A program made the position numbers and the translations under genes. Below, one piece after another: positions 34,611 to 47,489 of a DNA stretch of 64,000 nt. The stretch is from Eumeta japonica. Its lineage: Eukaryota; Arthropoda; Insecta; Lepidoptera; Psychidae. The notes below the pieces were generated by a model. The model ran no database searches. It had not been told where the DNA came from and worked only from the letters and a program-made list of their open reading frames with translations. The stretch's first letter is position 1, and each line of letters opens with the position of its first letter. The stretch is taken from positions 1 through 64,000 of the forward strand of contig BGZK01001453.1 of assembly GCA_005406025.1 (NCBI GenBank), read 5' to 3'.

Positions 34611-35631
34611 ATGTTATTATCTATAGACTTAAACATATAAAAATAATCTGACTTAAAAAATAACGGAAACTTGGCGCAAACTTTCTTTTCCCATTTCATT
34701 TCTTTACGCGTTGGATCTCTGGATACACTATAATATTTTTATAATATAGTTCTTGGATATGAATTTTAATCATCCTAGCATAAAAACCCACAACGTTCTT
34801 ACACAAAATTTAATTGTCATTTTACCCCGTTTACGATTCAATTTACAAAAACCCGAAATAAATGTTTCCTTATTTAAAAAAAGAAAAGCCCAAATAACAA
34901 TTTAGCTTACTCTAACTTTAATTAATGAAACTTTAATAAAAAGTTTCAATATCTGCTGTACCCACTAAGGAGATGAGTTTCCGAAAATCACTTTTAATGC
35001 TCACTAAAATATTTTCAGGAAAGTTTGTATAGAATTTCATAGCTCTAGACCCAGCAATTTCGGCTAAACGTTGATAATCCAATCACTTTCTTCTTTTGCA
35101 TCTATATATTAATTTTGTAAGTCGTGCTTTATACTACCTATTTACCCGTAACATGTTTCTAAATCTACAAAAAAAAAATTGCGATCGGTGTCGATAATTA
35201 GTTAAAAAATATGGATTATAAAAATAGTGTTCATCACTCACAGGCAATGAAAACGCAGTCTCACACACGTACATTGTTAATATAGTATTATTTAGTCCCC
35301 AATACGTAACAAGTCATGCATACATTTATACGCAAATTTACCGGTGAATATGCTGGTTGGATATTTGTTATAAAAATTCGATAAGACGACCGATGGTTAA
35401 AATATATATAGAATGATTGTCGATATGACTTTAAATATGTAGAAAAACGTATTTTATATTACAAAAAAAATTTTCAAGGAACTTCAAGTTCTCATAAATT
35501 TCAAAATTGTGAGAATTTCTAAACGAAATTTGGTAATGTTATATAAAAAAAAGTAACTTTTGCTTTGTTATTTACTATATGTACTTCAAATATTATTCTT
35601 TCCCCACTCATCTTCCATCTACCAACATTTT
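34611..35631. other. Intergenic, nothing recognised
   Basis: AT-rich DNA without a supportable gene or repeat. Confidence 0.45.
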
Positions 35632-36390
35632 TAGGGTTCCGTACCTCAATAGGAAAAAACGGAACCCTTATAGGATCACTTTGTTGTCCGTCTGTCCGTC
35701 CGTCCGTCCGTCTGTCAAGACCCTTTTTCTCAGGAACGCGTGGAGGTATGAAGCTGAAATTTATATCAATTACTCAGGTCTACTGTCCCTTGAAGCTGTG
35801 AAAAAATCAAACTTCTAAGCCAACGCAATCAAAGATACAGCCGTTTATGCCGCAAATTTTCGACACTTGCAGGGAATCAAAACCTACAGGGTGCTTCCCG
35901 TGAACTCAGAATCTTGAAATTTGGTACGAAGCAACGTCTTATAGCATAGATAAAGGAAAAATTACGAAAACCATAAATTTTTAGTTACATCACATAATAT
36001 ATTTTTTTAATAATTTTAAACTTACTACCCATTTCCTCATAAACGCGTAGAGGTATTAAATTGATATTCATACCAAATACTCAGGTCTATAATACCTTTA
36101 AGCTGTAACAAAATCAAACTTCTATGTCGACGCAATCAAAGAAACAGCAATTTAAGCTGCATATTTTGAAACTCGCAAGTACTCGCAAGGGAATCAAAAC
36201 CTAAAGGGTACTTCCAGTCGACCTAGAATCTTGAAATTTGGCATGAAGCAACGTTTTATAGCACACATAAAGGAAAAATTCCGAAAACCTTAAATTTTTA
36301 GTTACATTACAAAATATATATTTTTTAATAAATATAAACTTATACGGAACCCTCGGTGCGCGAGTCCGACTCGCACTTGGCCGGTTTTTT
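35632..36390 (+). mobile_element. Lepidopteran GGGTTCCG/TTGGCCGG dispersed repeat
   Basis: The copy opens TTAGGGTTCCGTACCTCA, has a (GTCC)n-like tract at 35687-35714, then AACGCGTGGAGGTATGAAG and ACTCAGGTCTACTGTCCC. It ends CGGAACCCTCGGTGC, the hairpin GCGAGTCCGACTCGC (36360-36374), CTTGGCCGG and a T run. I know this as one of the commonest non-coding repeats in moth and butterfly genomes; its class is unsettled to me. The middle is duplicated: 35730-35990 and 36035-36300 are diverged copies about 306 bp apart. The two open frames over the GTCC tract are artefacts. Confidence 0.85.
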
Positions 36391-37944
36391 GTTATGTGAG
36401 GAGTTAGAACTTTTTTAAAACCATGTGAATCTTTTTATTTCACATTTTTTTCGTCGAACTCGGAAAAATCATAAAAAATTATGACAAAGATCAAACCCAA
36501 ACAATTATAAAAAAAATGTTCGTACGACTTATCAAAAAAATTGAATTCCTGACATGCAGAGGAGGTTCGTACATAGGCAACACTTGAATTTCTTAGGACT
36601 GGCCACTTAAAAAGCGTAAAAACGGAAAATATATTCAAATTCCAAAATGGTACTTTTTGCCAAACTTATCATCTATATTACATTCACCTGTGATTTGTTT
36701 TTCAAAATGGCGGCAAAAGGAAAATTGTCTAACGTCAAAATAAATTTAAAACTACAAAATTTTCAAAAAGTGATAATTTTTATAGTGGGAAATAAGTAAT
36801 AAATTAATAATAATTATATGTACATGTAGGCCACGGTACATTATTTACAACATAAAGTTCTAGTTCAGATAACTAATTTCTTTATAGCATCAAGTATATG
36901 AACTGTATATTTACTTCTATATACACGCATTTAACACAAAATTGTATGTAACTAATTAGACAATCTCCACTGAGTAAAATTCAAATAAAGCTTTATTACA
37001 CAGCGTTGTCGTAGGTTCATTTAGGGTCTCACTATAATTACTAAATGAAAGGTGTATTTTAGTAAATTATAGGTGTCTGCCATATGGACTTATATAACTG
37101 GATATCCAACGCTTATTTTCTATTAAAATAATAAAGTGCACGCCACTATGACACCGGAAATATATACAGGATATAACACGGAGAAGCAACGAAATATATA
37201 GTATACTATGGACTAAAGACCGACAGCGAAGAGGAAATATGACGGCATAAGAAAGTGTCATGCCGTTTGATATCACGTTCGTGGTCAGTGCATTCCAATA
37301 AATGTTTCATACAAAAAGGTAAGTTAAAATTACTTTTAGAATATGCATTACGATTCGATTGGTGTTGGGTTATGCGGGAACAACACACACATTTTTTTTT
37401 AATAAAGTGTTCTAAGATATCTACAGCGAAGCAATCCTACGGCGTGGCCTTTACATTTAGTTTTATTTCATTTTATTATCTAAATGATGACACGGCAGCA
37501 CTGGGCTAGGCACTACGTAGCTCTTTTTTGATGAAATGCGCCTACCAATTGAGATTTCGGTTTAAGGGCTAATAAAGTCTAAAACAGGCCCACATAGGAT
37601 GGGTGTTAAGGATGTTATGACTTTATACTTTCATAATTTTATATAGTTCGTAAATTTAGAATTACTGTGTAAGTAGATACTTACACAGCCAACAGTTACT
37701 TAACCAAAAATCACCTTAGTAATTTTCAATTGGTACCAAATTTTGCTTTTTACTTTTCCAATTTCATTTTAAAGTTTGTCAAATATTACTCTTTAACTTG
37801 AAGTCCTATTAGCTGTGATAGTTTTCCTTTTAACTACGTTGTATGTACTAACTACAGTGACGTTTTTCAAATAACAAAAAGTAATTATTTACCTAGAAGG
37901 AGGGTTAACACTAGTCTGTAACAAAATTTTGCAATTTAAAGCTT
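36391..37944. other. Intergenic, nothing recognised
   Basis: AT-rich DNA. An 84-codon frame at 37255 has no recognisable domain. Confidence 0.4.
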
Positions 37945-38290
37945 AATGTTTCGCAAACGGAACCCTAAATCCAAAAATCATCTTCGTGAACTAGGAACAT
38001 TATTAAACGTTCTATCAAACGACCGCACTGTGGGTAGAGTGTAAAATATAAATAAAGATAATAAAAAATATAATAGAACATACACGTAAGTACATAAAGC
38101 ATGGATGTACACTTTACGTATAAGAAATTTTTATTTTATTTTGTTTTACCACTATGTCGGCATGATTAATATGTATTAAATTACAGCTTTTTAGTATTAA
38201 GAGTATTTGAGCTGAGCCGCGGACAGGGAGATAGACTAACGGACGAACGAACAGAATGGCGAACCTATAAGGGTTCCTTTTTGAATATGG
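37945..38290 (-). repeat. Decayed copy of the GGGTTCCG repeat family
   Basis: 'GCAAACGGAACCCTAAATCC' at 37955 and 'ACCTATAAGGGTTCCTTTTT' at 38266, preceded by a GGACGAACGAAC-like run, match the reverse complement of the opening of the 35632 repeat. The sequence between is too diverged to align by eye. Confidence 0.45.
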
Positions 38291-39339
38291 AATCTTAAAA
38301 GAATCACATTTTAGAACTTAGAACATATGGTTATAAGTAAAAATAAAATGGGAAGAAGCAGATTGGGTCGTAAGTATAAGCTTAACTAGTCTATGATTGG
38401 TGATGTGGAATTGATGACGGTGACAGGTGATACTAGATAAGGATGAAGTATGAAAAATAACTATGATATAACTAAAATTTTACATTTGTATACATTAAGC
38501 AAAACTGTTCAGTTTAGCGGTGAACAATGGTCGCGTGCTCCGCTGATAGAACAGACTGACCCAACAACTTGGGTGGCCCGGTAAATGGGCTAATTCTTTT
38601 AGTGAGATCCAGGTCTTCTAATAAGTATTATTTCAATGCCTTCATCTATTCTTAGTCATTCGTTTTTGTGTAATGTATGTGTGTACATGTAAGGGTATGT
38701 ATTCAAGAAGGTGTAACTAAAAAAGTTAGTCTTTACCAAACACTTTCGTTCTTTGTTTCTTTTTCCTCTCGTTTTTTTGTCACACTTTGTAATTTTTATT
38801 TTATTTCAAGATAAAAAAAAGGCGAAAGGCAGAAGAAATTATTCAAACGACTCAACAAACTGATTTGATTCCCGACGTACGGAGGAGTTTGGTAGACGGA
38901 TATGGGAGATACGAGAGATAAGTGGAGGATATTGATGATTAGAAATTAATCATTAAATAAATAAGGCGGAAGGTATACTAATTACAACTTTACAGTAATC
39001 AAAAAATCTGAAAAACTGGTGACTACCGACCATCTCTAGAAGTTCCCGCTATTAGATTTACCGAAAATATAGTCGTCTGTAAATTTTGGAGCTTTTCCAG
39101 TACAAGAATTTGAAAGACGGTCAACCCAGTATATTCTGTATAATCGAAACTTATAGGCTTAGAACTTAAAATGTGTGAAAATATACCTGGATGGCAATTA
39201 TTAATATTTTCGTTCTAAAAAGATCGATTTTTGTATATTTTCGAGCTTTATGAACTCATAAATATAGTCTTAATATACATTGAGGTGTAAAAGTTCAAAA
39301 ATATTGATTTTAAACACACGACACAGTGTTCGTGTCCGT
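38291..39339. other. Intergenic, unassigned
   Basis: A GC-richer patch at 38515-38615 has the look of a short dispersed repeat, but I cannot name it. No gene could be supported. Confidence 0.35.
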
Positions 39340-39380
39340 TCGTGTGCATGCACGCGCACACACACACAAACGCGCGGGCG
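39340..39380. repeat. Imperfect (CA/CG)n microsatellite
   Basis: Alternating CACGCGCACACACACACA continues into GCGCGGGCGCAAAC. This purine-pyrimidine alternation can adopt Z-DNA. Confidence 0.8.
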
Positions 39381-39744
39381 CAAACAAACGCACTCACTCT
39401 GAAAATTATCAGACTGCTTTCGGACATCTGATAAAAAGTAGATTTTAAAATCGAACTGAAAACAATAGGTTAAAGAATTTTTAGAAAATTTACATCAATT
39501 TTCGTAGCGGATAAGTAAAATAAGGATAATGTAATTTTTATTCTAACTCATATTGAATAAAATAAATATAAGTAAAATAAAGGTACTTGTGTAGGGATTG
39601 CTCGTCTAAATCCATAAAAGCACTTACACATTATATAAAATATATGTTAAATTTTTCACATATACGCAGAATATATTCATTAACATATCACGTCCTAATC
39701 ATGTACATACATTCACAGCATATATTTATGTATGCATACAGTGG

Positions 39745-39830
39745 ACGAATGTCGTGCCGGCGTACGAGTAGGAGACGCGCGCCGCCACCGACCACCGGTC
39801 GACTCGGGACCCGCCGGCGAGGGTAGTTGG
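39745..39830. promoter_or_regulatory. CpG-rich pocket, possible promoter or exon
   Basis: Eighty-odd bases from CGAATGTCGTGCCGGCG to CCGCCGGCGAGGG are very CpG-rich within AT-rich flanks. GAGG|GTAGTT at its end could be a 5' splice site. The short frames on both strands have no recognisable protein. Confidence 0.25.
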
Positions 39831-40239
39831 TAAATACGATCGGGAAACAAACGTTTTCATTATCTCTCGTTGTAGCGTGATTACTTTTTATTGTTATATA
39901 GTACAATAAGTGTATATATGAAAGGTGAACTATCCTGTAACTTAATAAATTTTGAGTATATATAATACCGGAACCGTGGCTTCCGACCCTTCACTTAATA
40001 TTGTCAGTGTGAAATTTGTTTTTAAGGATGGCAAAATAAAAAATTGAGAAAAGCCGTAAGTGTTTAAAATTTACACAAAAATTGTATCCCGGCCACGAAC
40101 ACCGAAATTACATCTACACTCGTAATATTCATGTGCTACAACCGTGCTCTGGTCAACTTAGTTAATGCAAATGGTACGGACCTACCGGCGAAATAGCACA
40201 TTCTCACATAATACAGACGTAAAGTTAATAGCTTCCGCT

Positions 40240-40480
40240 GTTACCTTTTATCCAGTCAGCGATAATTCTGGTGGTCTACTCCCTCCTCCATCAGCTCTCC
40301 TATCCCTTCATCAGCACACTCCTCTGTCCATCGGATATTCTATTCCTACCCAAGAGGCCGGCTAAACATTAGTGACTCCTCCGAGCTTGTGTATATCCAT
40401 GGGCGACAGTGATCGCCTGTTTTTCCGTGTCTCCCATGCTCCTTTGCTGCTCGATCTGTTACAAAAAATTAAATAATTTT
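40240..40480 (+). mobile_element. LINE/SINE-tail repeat
   Basis: 'CTATTCCTACCCAAGAGGCC' (also at 30.58 kb) is followed by GTGACTCCTCCGAGC, 'TTGTGTATATCCATGGGCG' and 'TGATCGCCTG'. The end is A/T-rich after 'GATCTGTTACAAAAAATTAA'. The open frame at 40165-40365 runs into this repeat and is not a gene. Confidence 0.65.
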
Positions 40481-41099
40481 ATTTTAATGAAAGTTAAAAT
40501 AACGTTTACATAGTCCTCATTTTTAAGCAGGGCAATAACTTTCACTGACTATTGCAATGGTACGTATCCTAGTCCATTATTTTCAGTCAACGGCATCAGG
40601 CGCTTTTGTCAGGAAGTACGAGAGACGCCCTTTGTCTCCTAAACTTAACATAATTAAATATTGCTATTAACGATGTCGAATATCACAAGGTGATGAGCTC
40701 AGTAAACGTCATATCCTATGAAAATATGAATACAGACTTACTCAAAGATATACATTAACGCTACTTAAATTATAGATACATAACTAATTAGAATTAACTC
40801 TTACTCAAGTTCCTCTATATTGTTTTTCGTCATCCAGCTAAATAGAGGAATACTTGAAAACCATAGCCAAACGATTTTATAAATAGAGTTTGAGGGAAAA
40901 ATCCATAAAGTGAATGAAAGATCGATAGAATGACAACAAAATCAAAAAGTCGTCATTAATGTGAAAGCAGATTTAAAAAAAAAAAGTTAAGATTCAGCCT
41001 CGTGATTAATAAGAATAGTCTCAAAATGATCATTAATGACTGATATAAAGAATTGTAAATAGGAACGAAAATGAGACCGTATAGGACTTATAAAAGACT
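40481..41099. other. Intergenic, nothing recognised
   Basis: AT-rich DNA without a supportable gene. Confidence 0.45.
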
Positions 41100-41180
41100 A
41101 GCGAGCTTGAAGGCCATTGGAACGTAAATGGTCACCGCCGCCCTTGGATACCCGCAACTCCAGAGGAGCAGCTTGTGTGT
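41100..41180 (-). mobile_element. LINE/SINE-tail repeat, short copy
   Basis: 'ATGGTCACCGCCGCCCTTGG' and 'CCGCAACTCCAGAGGAGC' are the inverted tail sequence found at 40.4 and 41.8 kb. Confidence 0.65.
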
Positions 41181-41789
41181 TTACTGCTTTACTATAATAC
41201 ATAATAAAAATTAGACCATATTTAAAATGGGACTTACGGTGAAAGAATATCAGAGACATGGTACGTAGATAAATGGTATGTGATTTTATAGTGTTCATTA
41301 CTTTTAAAAATAGTTTCCAAATGCATTAAGTTAACTTTTTGATAATAGGCTTTATTTTAATTTATACTAAAATTGAAAAACGTTTGACAATCGCAGTAAT
41401 ATATTTCGTGCACACAAGTCATGTGTTTTGGTGGTTTCAAACTAGCTTGGGGTGACCTATAAGTAATATGAACTGAGAACAATGATGCTCTAAAATATAT
41501 TCCAATATTAGTAGATAATACTGGAATGACATAAAATGTCATTGTGGAAAACATTTTTCATATACTAATAAGAAAACCCTATATTTACTTATCATCCGCC
41601 CACATCAAATACTGTTTTCAACAAACCCATGAATACGCTAGATATAAATAAAGCAAATTACTAATTGTTTTTGTTAAGATTACAGGCATATGTTATACAT
41701 TAGCCTTGTTTAATCTATTAGTCAACCACTACGAAGCCCGCGTTGAATGGTTAACGACTATGACAATGAGGTTAACAAGAAAATTGCTT
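41181..41789. other. Intergenic, nothing recognised
   Basis: AT-rich DNA without a supportable gene or repeat. Confidence 0.45.
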
Positions 41790-41960
41790 ATTCATCTCCA
41801 AAGACCGGCAATGCACTTGCAACTCTCCTGAGGTTGTGGATATCCATGGGCGCTGAGGACCATCTGTTTTCTGGTGGCCCACATGGATCGTTCATTCCTT
41901 AATCACGTTAACAAATAGTGAAATGAAAATTCTATATAAAAAAAGAAGGATTAATTCTAC
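41790..41960 (+). mobile_element. LINE/SINE-tail repeat with A-rich end
   Basis: 'GACCGGCAATGCACTTGC', 'AACTCTCCTGAGGTTGTGG' and 'ATATCCATGGGCGCTGAGG' lead to an A-rich end at 41937-41947. It is in the opposite orientation to the copy at 41.1 kb. Confidence 0.65.
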
Positions 41961-42190
41961 GCCTGCTTCGACAGATCTTACCCTTCTCACCGCCATTATT
42001 TTGTTGCTTCTGAACTTTTTATGATAAAGATAATAAGAATAAAATGTTGCAACATTACATATTATGGGCCATGATCAGTTCGCCGCGTAAACATAACTGG
42101 TCCACATCCTTTAAACCACAAAAAAATCGCTGTCGTATTAAGGGTTTATAATAGTAAATATTTACCGTATGTTTTAAAGAAACAGCGAAA

Positions 42191-42217
42191 GGGAGAGAGC
42201 GAGAGAGAGAAAGAGAG
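42191..42217. repeat. (GA)n microsatellite
   Basis: A slightly interrupted GA run, GGGAGAGAGCGAGAGAGAGA, continues with AAGAGAG. Confidence 0.85.
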
Positions 42218-42429
42218 TCGCTGAGTGTTAAACGGAGGGAGCATACCGTTTTTTTGTGACGTGACGATTTTTATCATCTCACCTACACCTCCCGCAAGCT
42301 CAGTTGAGGAATTTTGTTCCAAAAAAAATCATGCCAACATCACGAAACCTTCATGCATTTCCTTTGTCACACCAAGAAAAACATATCTGAAAATCATTTC
42401 CGTATGAATATTACAAATATGACAGATGA

Positions 42430-42595
42430 CGTGATATGATAAATGAGAGGAGGTAGTATGATTTCATGTTATGTATGATACGATAAGACATTAAAAAGTG
42501 ACTCATTGCATCATACTAGATGATATGAAACGATATCGTATCATGTAATATGATACATAATATGATATCGTATCATATTACATGATGTAATAGGT
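42430..42595. repeat. Self-complementary ATGATAC/GTATCAT cluster
   Basis: Variants of ATATGATACGATATCGTATC recur, with GATATCGTATCATGTAATAT at about 42531 and GATATCGTATCATATTACAT at about 42564. Because the unit is its own reverse complement, many alternative hairpins are possible. Confidence 0.7.
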
Positions 42596-42711
42596 GAAAC
42601 TATTTAAAATACTATTGAAAAATTGATCAAACTATTTTCTGAGCTTTTTCAGTAATTTATCAGAGAAAGCCGTGGAATTTCTGTTCAATCTTCTAAGCAT
42701 TATATTGATTT

Positions 42712-43640
42712 CTATCTATACTACTATACAAATCTGTAGCGTCTGTCCGTATATTCGTTTATTTCGACAAATTTTGTGATTAATATTCATTTTATGAACA
42801 ACTGACCTTAATTCTATTACTTTTAAAATTTATGTCTGTCTGTTTATTTATAGCTCAAGAACGGCTTGATTGTTTGTGAAAAAATTTGGTATGCTATAAG
42901 GAAATATGAATGCACACATGATAGGTTACTGTTTTTCTTTCTGTTTGTCTGTCTGTACATTTTTATAACTTATGAATGGTTTAACCTACTGGGGTGGAAA
43001 TTGGTACCTATACGGGAAAAAAACGTAATTGTACAATTGAAAGGCTACCTTTTATAACTTAAAAAGGGTTTTACGGATTTTAGTAAAAATTGGTATACAG
43101 GAAGAAAATGTGATTGCACAAATGATAGTTTACTGTCTGTTAGTCTGGCTGTTTATCTGCCACTTTGTTCTTTCTATAACTAAAAATGGTTTCTCCATTT
43201 TTAATTAAAAGTGGTATACAGTGAAAACATCTAATAAGCAAAAAAGATAAGCTACTGTCTGTCAGTCTGTTTGTCTGTTTATATGTATAGACATACAAAC
43301 AGACAAACAGAAAGAAACAGACAAAGAAGATATAGATCTTCTTTTATAATTTAAAAAGATTTTGCCGATCTTGATTAATGAAAATTGGTTTGTAGACAGA
43401 ACATTTGATTGCGCAAATGGTAATCTGCCTGTCTGTATATTTGTCTGTATATATGTTCTTTTATAACATAAAAACGGCTTGAGCACTATTGATGAAAATT
43501 GGTGCAGAGTTAATAAATATAATTTTACAAATAATAGGTTAATGTTTGTCAGTGTGTCTGTGCGTGTGCATGTTTTATTATAACTTGTGAACGTTTTGAT
43601 TCAGAAAGTGTGATTGCAAAAATAATAGGCTCTATGTCAT
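42712..43640 (+). repeat. Degenerate ~110-bp tandem repeat, possibly Helitron-like
   Basis: Units share a GTCTGTCTGT tract, 'TTTATAACTTATGAATGGTT', 'GAAAATTGGTATACAG', and 'TGTGATTGCACAAATGATAG'. At least seven diverged units can be followed (GTCTG tracts near 42731, 42834, 42942, 43132, 43254, 43426, 43545). The start, CTATCTATACTACTATACAA, resembles lepidopteran Helitron 5' ends. A hairpin at 43267-43311 is built from the GTCTGT tract and its complement. Confidence 0.6.
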
Positions 43641-44304
43641 TTTCTTAAACTGTATGATAACCATAAAAAAAATTATATTTTTTTTTGTAGCCATATTCCT
43701 TTATTTTTATATAAATGAATGTGTATGTTGTGTGTGTAATTTACTTTTATGGGAGTTAAGAGAAATTGAATTTTGTATGAAATATTTTATAGAGCAAAGT
43801 AAACTTTTGAAAAATGGTTAGATGCGTCTTTCACAATTGGTTGGGGTAGTGGGATTATGTAATCAATAGAAATGAATGTCCATTTCATTGTTTTATTTGT
43901 GCGTCGTTAAAACATTCATATAAAATTACTGCGCAACAGGCGATATTTTGTACACATGAATGGAAAGTTTTCTGAAAAAAGGAAACTGGTATTTGTATCT
44001 GACGTTGTCTTTGCGTATTTTTATTTATCATTAAACCAAGGTGTTAAACCAATACTAAAAATTACTTTATTACTAAGGAACTCGTTGAGTAAGATAGACT
44101 ATTAAAATTTCGCTTTGGTTTTACTTGCATATTTGTGTTAATGTATTTTGTTTGATAATGTGTTATACGATTCTAAAAATTATTTCTCTCGTAGAAAGTA
44201 ATACTATTCTCAAGTAAAATAGGACAAATTTTATTTTAATACTAAAATTTACTCCAAATTTGTTCAATTCAGAACTGTATTTGGTAACGTTATCGAAATT
44301 GCAA
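43641..44304. other. Intergenic, nothing recognised
   Basis: AT-rich DNA without a supportable gene or repeat. Confidence 0.45.
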
Positions 44305-44655
44305 ACGGGACGAGAATCGATTGCCGAGACCGTGAGGAATCGAAATCGAGAATAGGACCAAGGCCATAATTTACCATGGGACCAAAATTAGAATCAACTT
44401 CGTGACCGGAATCGCAATAAGAAGAGATCAGAATCGAAAGTGGTACCGAGATCGAAAGACAGAATTGGAACCTACTTAATTAGAGACCAGGCTTGGAATG
44501 GAGGGTGACACAAATTAGCATCGATAACAGGACCGGCATCGGAATCTAAAATGGAATAGCGATCAAAATCATGATTAACTATCATAATCGGTCGATATAT
44601 AAGATGAAAGAACTCGTTTTATCTACGCGGGCTGAGCCACGAGCGGGAGCTAGTT
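44305..44655 (+). mobile_element. GAATCG array with Helitron-like 3' end
   Basis: The array (GAGAATCGATTGCC, GAATCGAAATCGAGAATAGG, GATCAGAATCGAAAGTGG, GGACCGGCATCGGAATC) leads to the tail module CGGTCGATATATAAGATGAA, AGAACTCG, and the terminus CTACGCGGGCTGAGCC, ACGAGCGGGAGCTAGT|TT. A GC-rich self-complementary stretch a few bases before CTAG and a T after it is how Helitrons end. No 5' end or RepHel coding remains. Confidence 0.55.
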
Positions 44656-47489
44656 TAAATATTTAGATATAGACTATAGCGTTAACTTTGATGTTTAATA
44701 TTTTCCTTTGTACATCCTTCTCCCAGCAGCTCATATTTATTAAAGAAGGGAAAGCAAAACGAATTAAGACATTTATTTAGCAAATAAACATAAAACTCCC
44801 TTAATAATCTTAATATTCAGAAACCTGAACAAACAAACGCCATTTAGTTCAGGCCCTGTAATCCAATTAACGTTTCGAGTTCAGACTCGAGTGCTTTTGA
44901 ACACATAGTAGAAAATATTACGCTTTATATTTAACAAGTGAATGCTCACATGTTAACTAGCCTGTGAATACAGCTTTGCTTGCATACTACATAATATAAA
45001 TATCTTTTTCCCCCTCTTTCCGATCATAATCTCAGTCACAGTAATGCTTCTACTTGATATGCTACTGGCGTCGAGCGACGAAGCGACTAATCCTTTTTTT
45101 TTTTGAAGATATACTATTAAATTAACAAATTATAAATGATATAAAAAAACTTAAATGGATCTTAACTCTAATTCGAGATACGACATGTCCGAAAGAAATA
45201 AATATTTAATCTATATGGATTATTTGAATTCATAAAGTGATTTGCCAATTATTATGAGAGATACTCATGATACTGCTCAATAATGGTGAAAATGTTTTTT
45301 TTTTTTTAATTTATAGCAGAAAGCATTTAAAAGGACAATGTTTATGTAACATCTTAAAATACGGAGGCATCTTGATTATCCGTTAATGATAAATATCATA
45401 ATTTTACTTGTTTTAGCCGTGGTTGGTAAGTATATATCTGATCAAAAAAAGAAAACATTCTAATGCTCGAATACGAACGTAAAAAATAATTTTCACCTAC
45501 AATTAACGAAAACATAATAATGAAATATTTATTAACTTTTTTTAACCTAACATAAACCTAACTTTGATCTTCTTTTAAAACATAGTCAACGGACCTCTAT
45601 AAATCTCGACCATTCAGATAAAACCGGGTCTTAAGTATTAATTATGTGTATGTTAATTTACAAAACAAAAGCATCATTGTGTCGAAAAAGCATTAATCTG
45701 TATGCGGACCGGTACAGTCGGAGTCGCCTAGAAGATTAAAGTGTTTAATCATGCCCCGTCTTTGATCCTTCTTTAAATCAGAAACGAAAGTACGTATTGG
45801 CTGATCTCCAACTCAATGCTGTAGAACTTTGAGATGTTATTAGACAGTGAATGGGAAAACTCATTTCGCGTGTAGTCGAGGCGAGGGGTTCTATCGCCTT
45901 TTATGTTACGTAATGAATTTTTTGAGAGGCAGATTGTCAGACTTTTTTTTATGAAAAATGGGAGTTTAGAAGAATAGCCACGGTTTTTCGAATACAATAT
46001 GGCAAATTAGTAAAGTTTATTCAGTCATACGATAAAAAAGAAACCGAATACTTGTTTTCTTCCGTCAGTTGTGTTATTACAGTGATACTATTTACAAATC
46101 TATTTTTAAAATTGATGCGCGTGTGATTGTGTACGCGCAATAGAAATTGTTTTTTTTTTTTTGGGTGTGGTTTTAAAAATATAATATAAAGATAAAATTT
46201 CAATTAAACTAAATGTTATTTTTAACGAAAATTAAGGGTTTTGCCAAATTTGATATTTAATGGTTAGATGAAATTGTTGAAATGTTGTATTCACAACATT
46301 TTTGTATATTAATGTCCATGCGCCTTTTAGTTATAATACATAATTTAAAAAGTCCTCAAACGATTAAAATACAATAATGTCACCAAAGACATTTGCGTGT
46401 TTGTATTTAATTCTACCAAATGAATACTCACACACAACACTCGCTGTCTATCTATACGTCTGCAGTGTAGACTTGTGTATGCGATTAATTTGTTTTTCGA
46501 CGACTAAGCTTTGTCGTTTTGAAATTCCACTTGAAAATACGTGCGTGTTTCGTAAATCATAAATCTTATCTACGATCGTTTGTCTCTAGCACGTCTAAAG
46601 GACTATAACTCTGCAATCGCATGCTGCCTCTATTCGTATTCCAAGAAATTCAACATCGGAAAACACACAATAAACATCAAAATACAAAAAGCTCTCTGCT
46701 CCATAATATCCTAGTAGATTTTAATTCATTAGATTTCTAAAGCCAAATTAGGTTCTGATTTATTATTAGCATAATTGGGTACAACATACGTTGCAAAAAG
46801 GTACTCGTAACTAGCCCCATAATCGAAAAAAAAAGAGAGTAACACTTGTGGTTTATGACATCATGAAAATTTAACATATAGCGTTAGTCTAGCACTAATG
46901 CACGTCACCGTGAGTAATATTAACACTTAAGGAATGGCCGATTCGCTGATTAAAGCTCAAATTCAAACTTTCGTCGTGGTTGACTTGTCACCCTAAACGA
47001 CTTCCATAGAAAGTAAAAGCCCAAAAAACATATATCTCCAATGATTTGAATGCATAGGTGATGAAGTCGTTTTTGGATTGATCAGCGTCGAAATCGTCAT
47101 GTGATTTGGTGCTTATAAAAATTAAAGCGGTAACCTTTTTCTAAGCAAACCGATAAATCTACAAGCGTATTTATATTCAGACGTAACTTTATATTGAACA
47201 ACTGAATCCAATTCAATGCTTCCTGCTCATAATGTTGACTGAACGCTATTTATTTTCACTATCGTTCTATTATGGTTATCTTAATGTACAAGCAATTATT
47301 ACATATTTTTTCCTGTTCGATCAACCATTCAATATTAAATCAAGTATACACACTCTTTTCCTTTTGTTGTTGTCTAATTTGAAAGTATTAATATATATAA
47401 AGAGAGTTTTTTTTTGTCTGCACTGATGCGCGCAAAAACTACTCAATGTATCGGCATAAGACTGCGACCATTCGAAGTAGAATCGTTTG
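44656..47489. other. Intergenic, nothing recognised
   Basis: AT-rich DNA with poly-T runs (45095, 45296, 46150). A weak reversed array patch may lie at 45015-45075. No gene could be supported. Confidence 0.4.

Noticed and set aside
35565..35818. Two overlapping open frames with a Ser/Val/Arg/Pro run
   Set aside because: They translate the GTCC tract of the dispersed GGGTTCCG repeat.
40165..40365. 66-codon frame ending in 'YSIPTQEAG'
   Set aside because: The end of the frame lies in a retroelement tail that also occurs at 30.58 kb.
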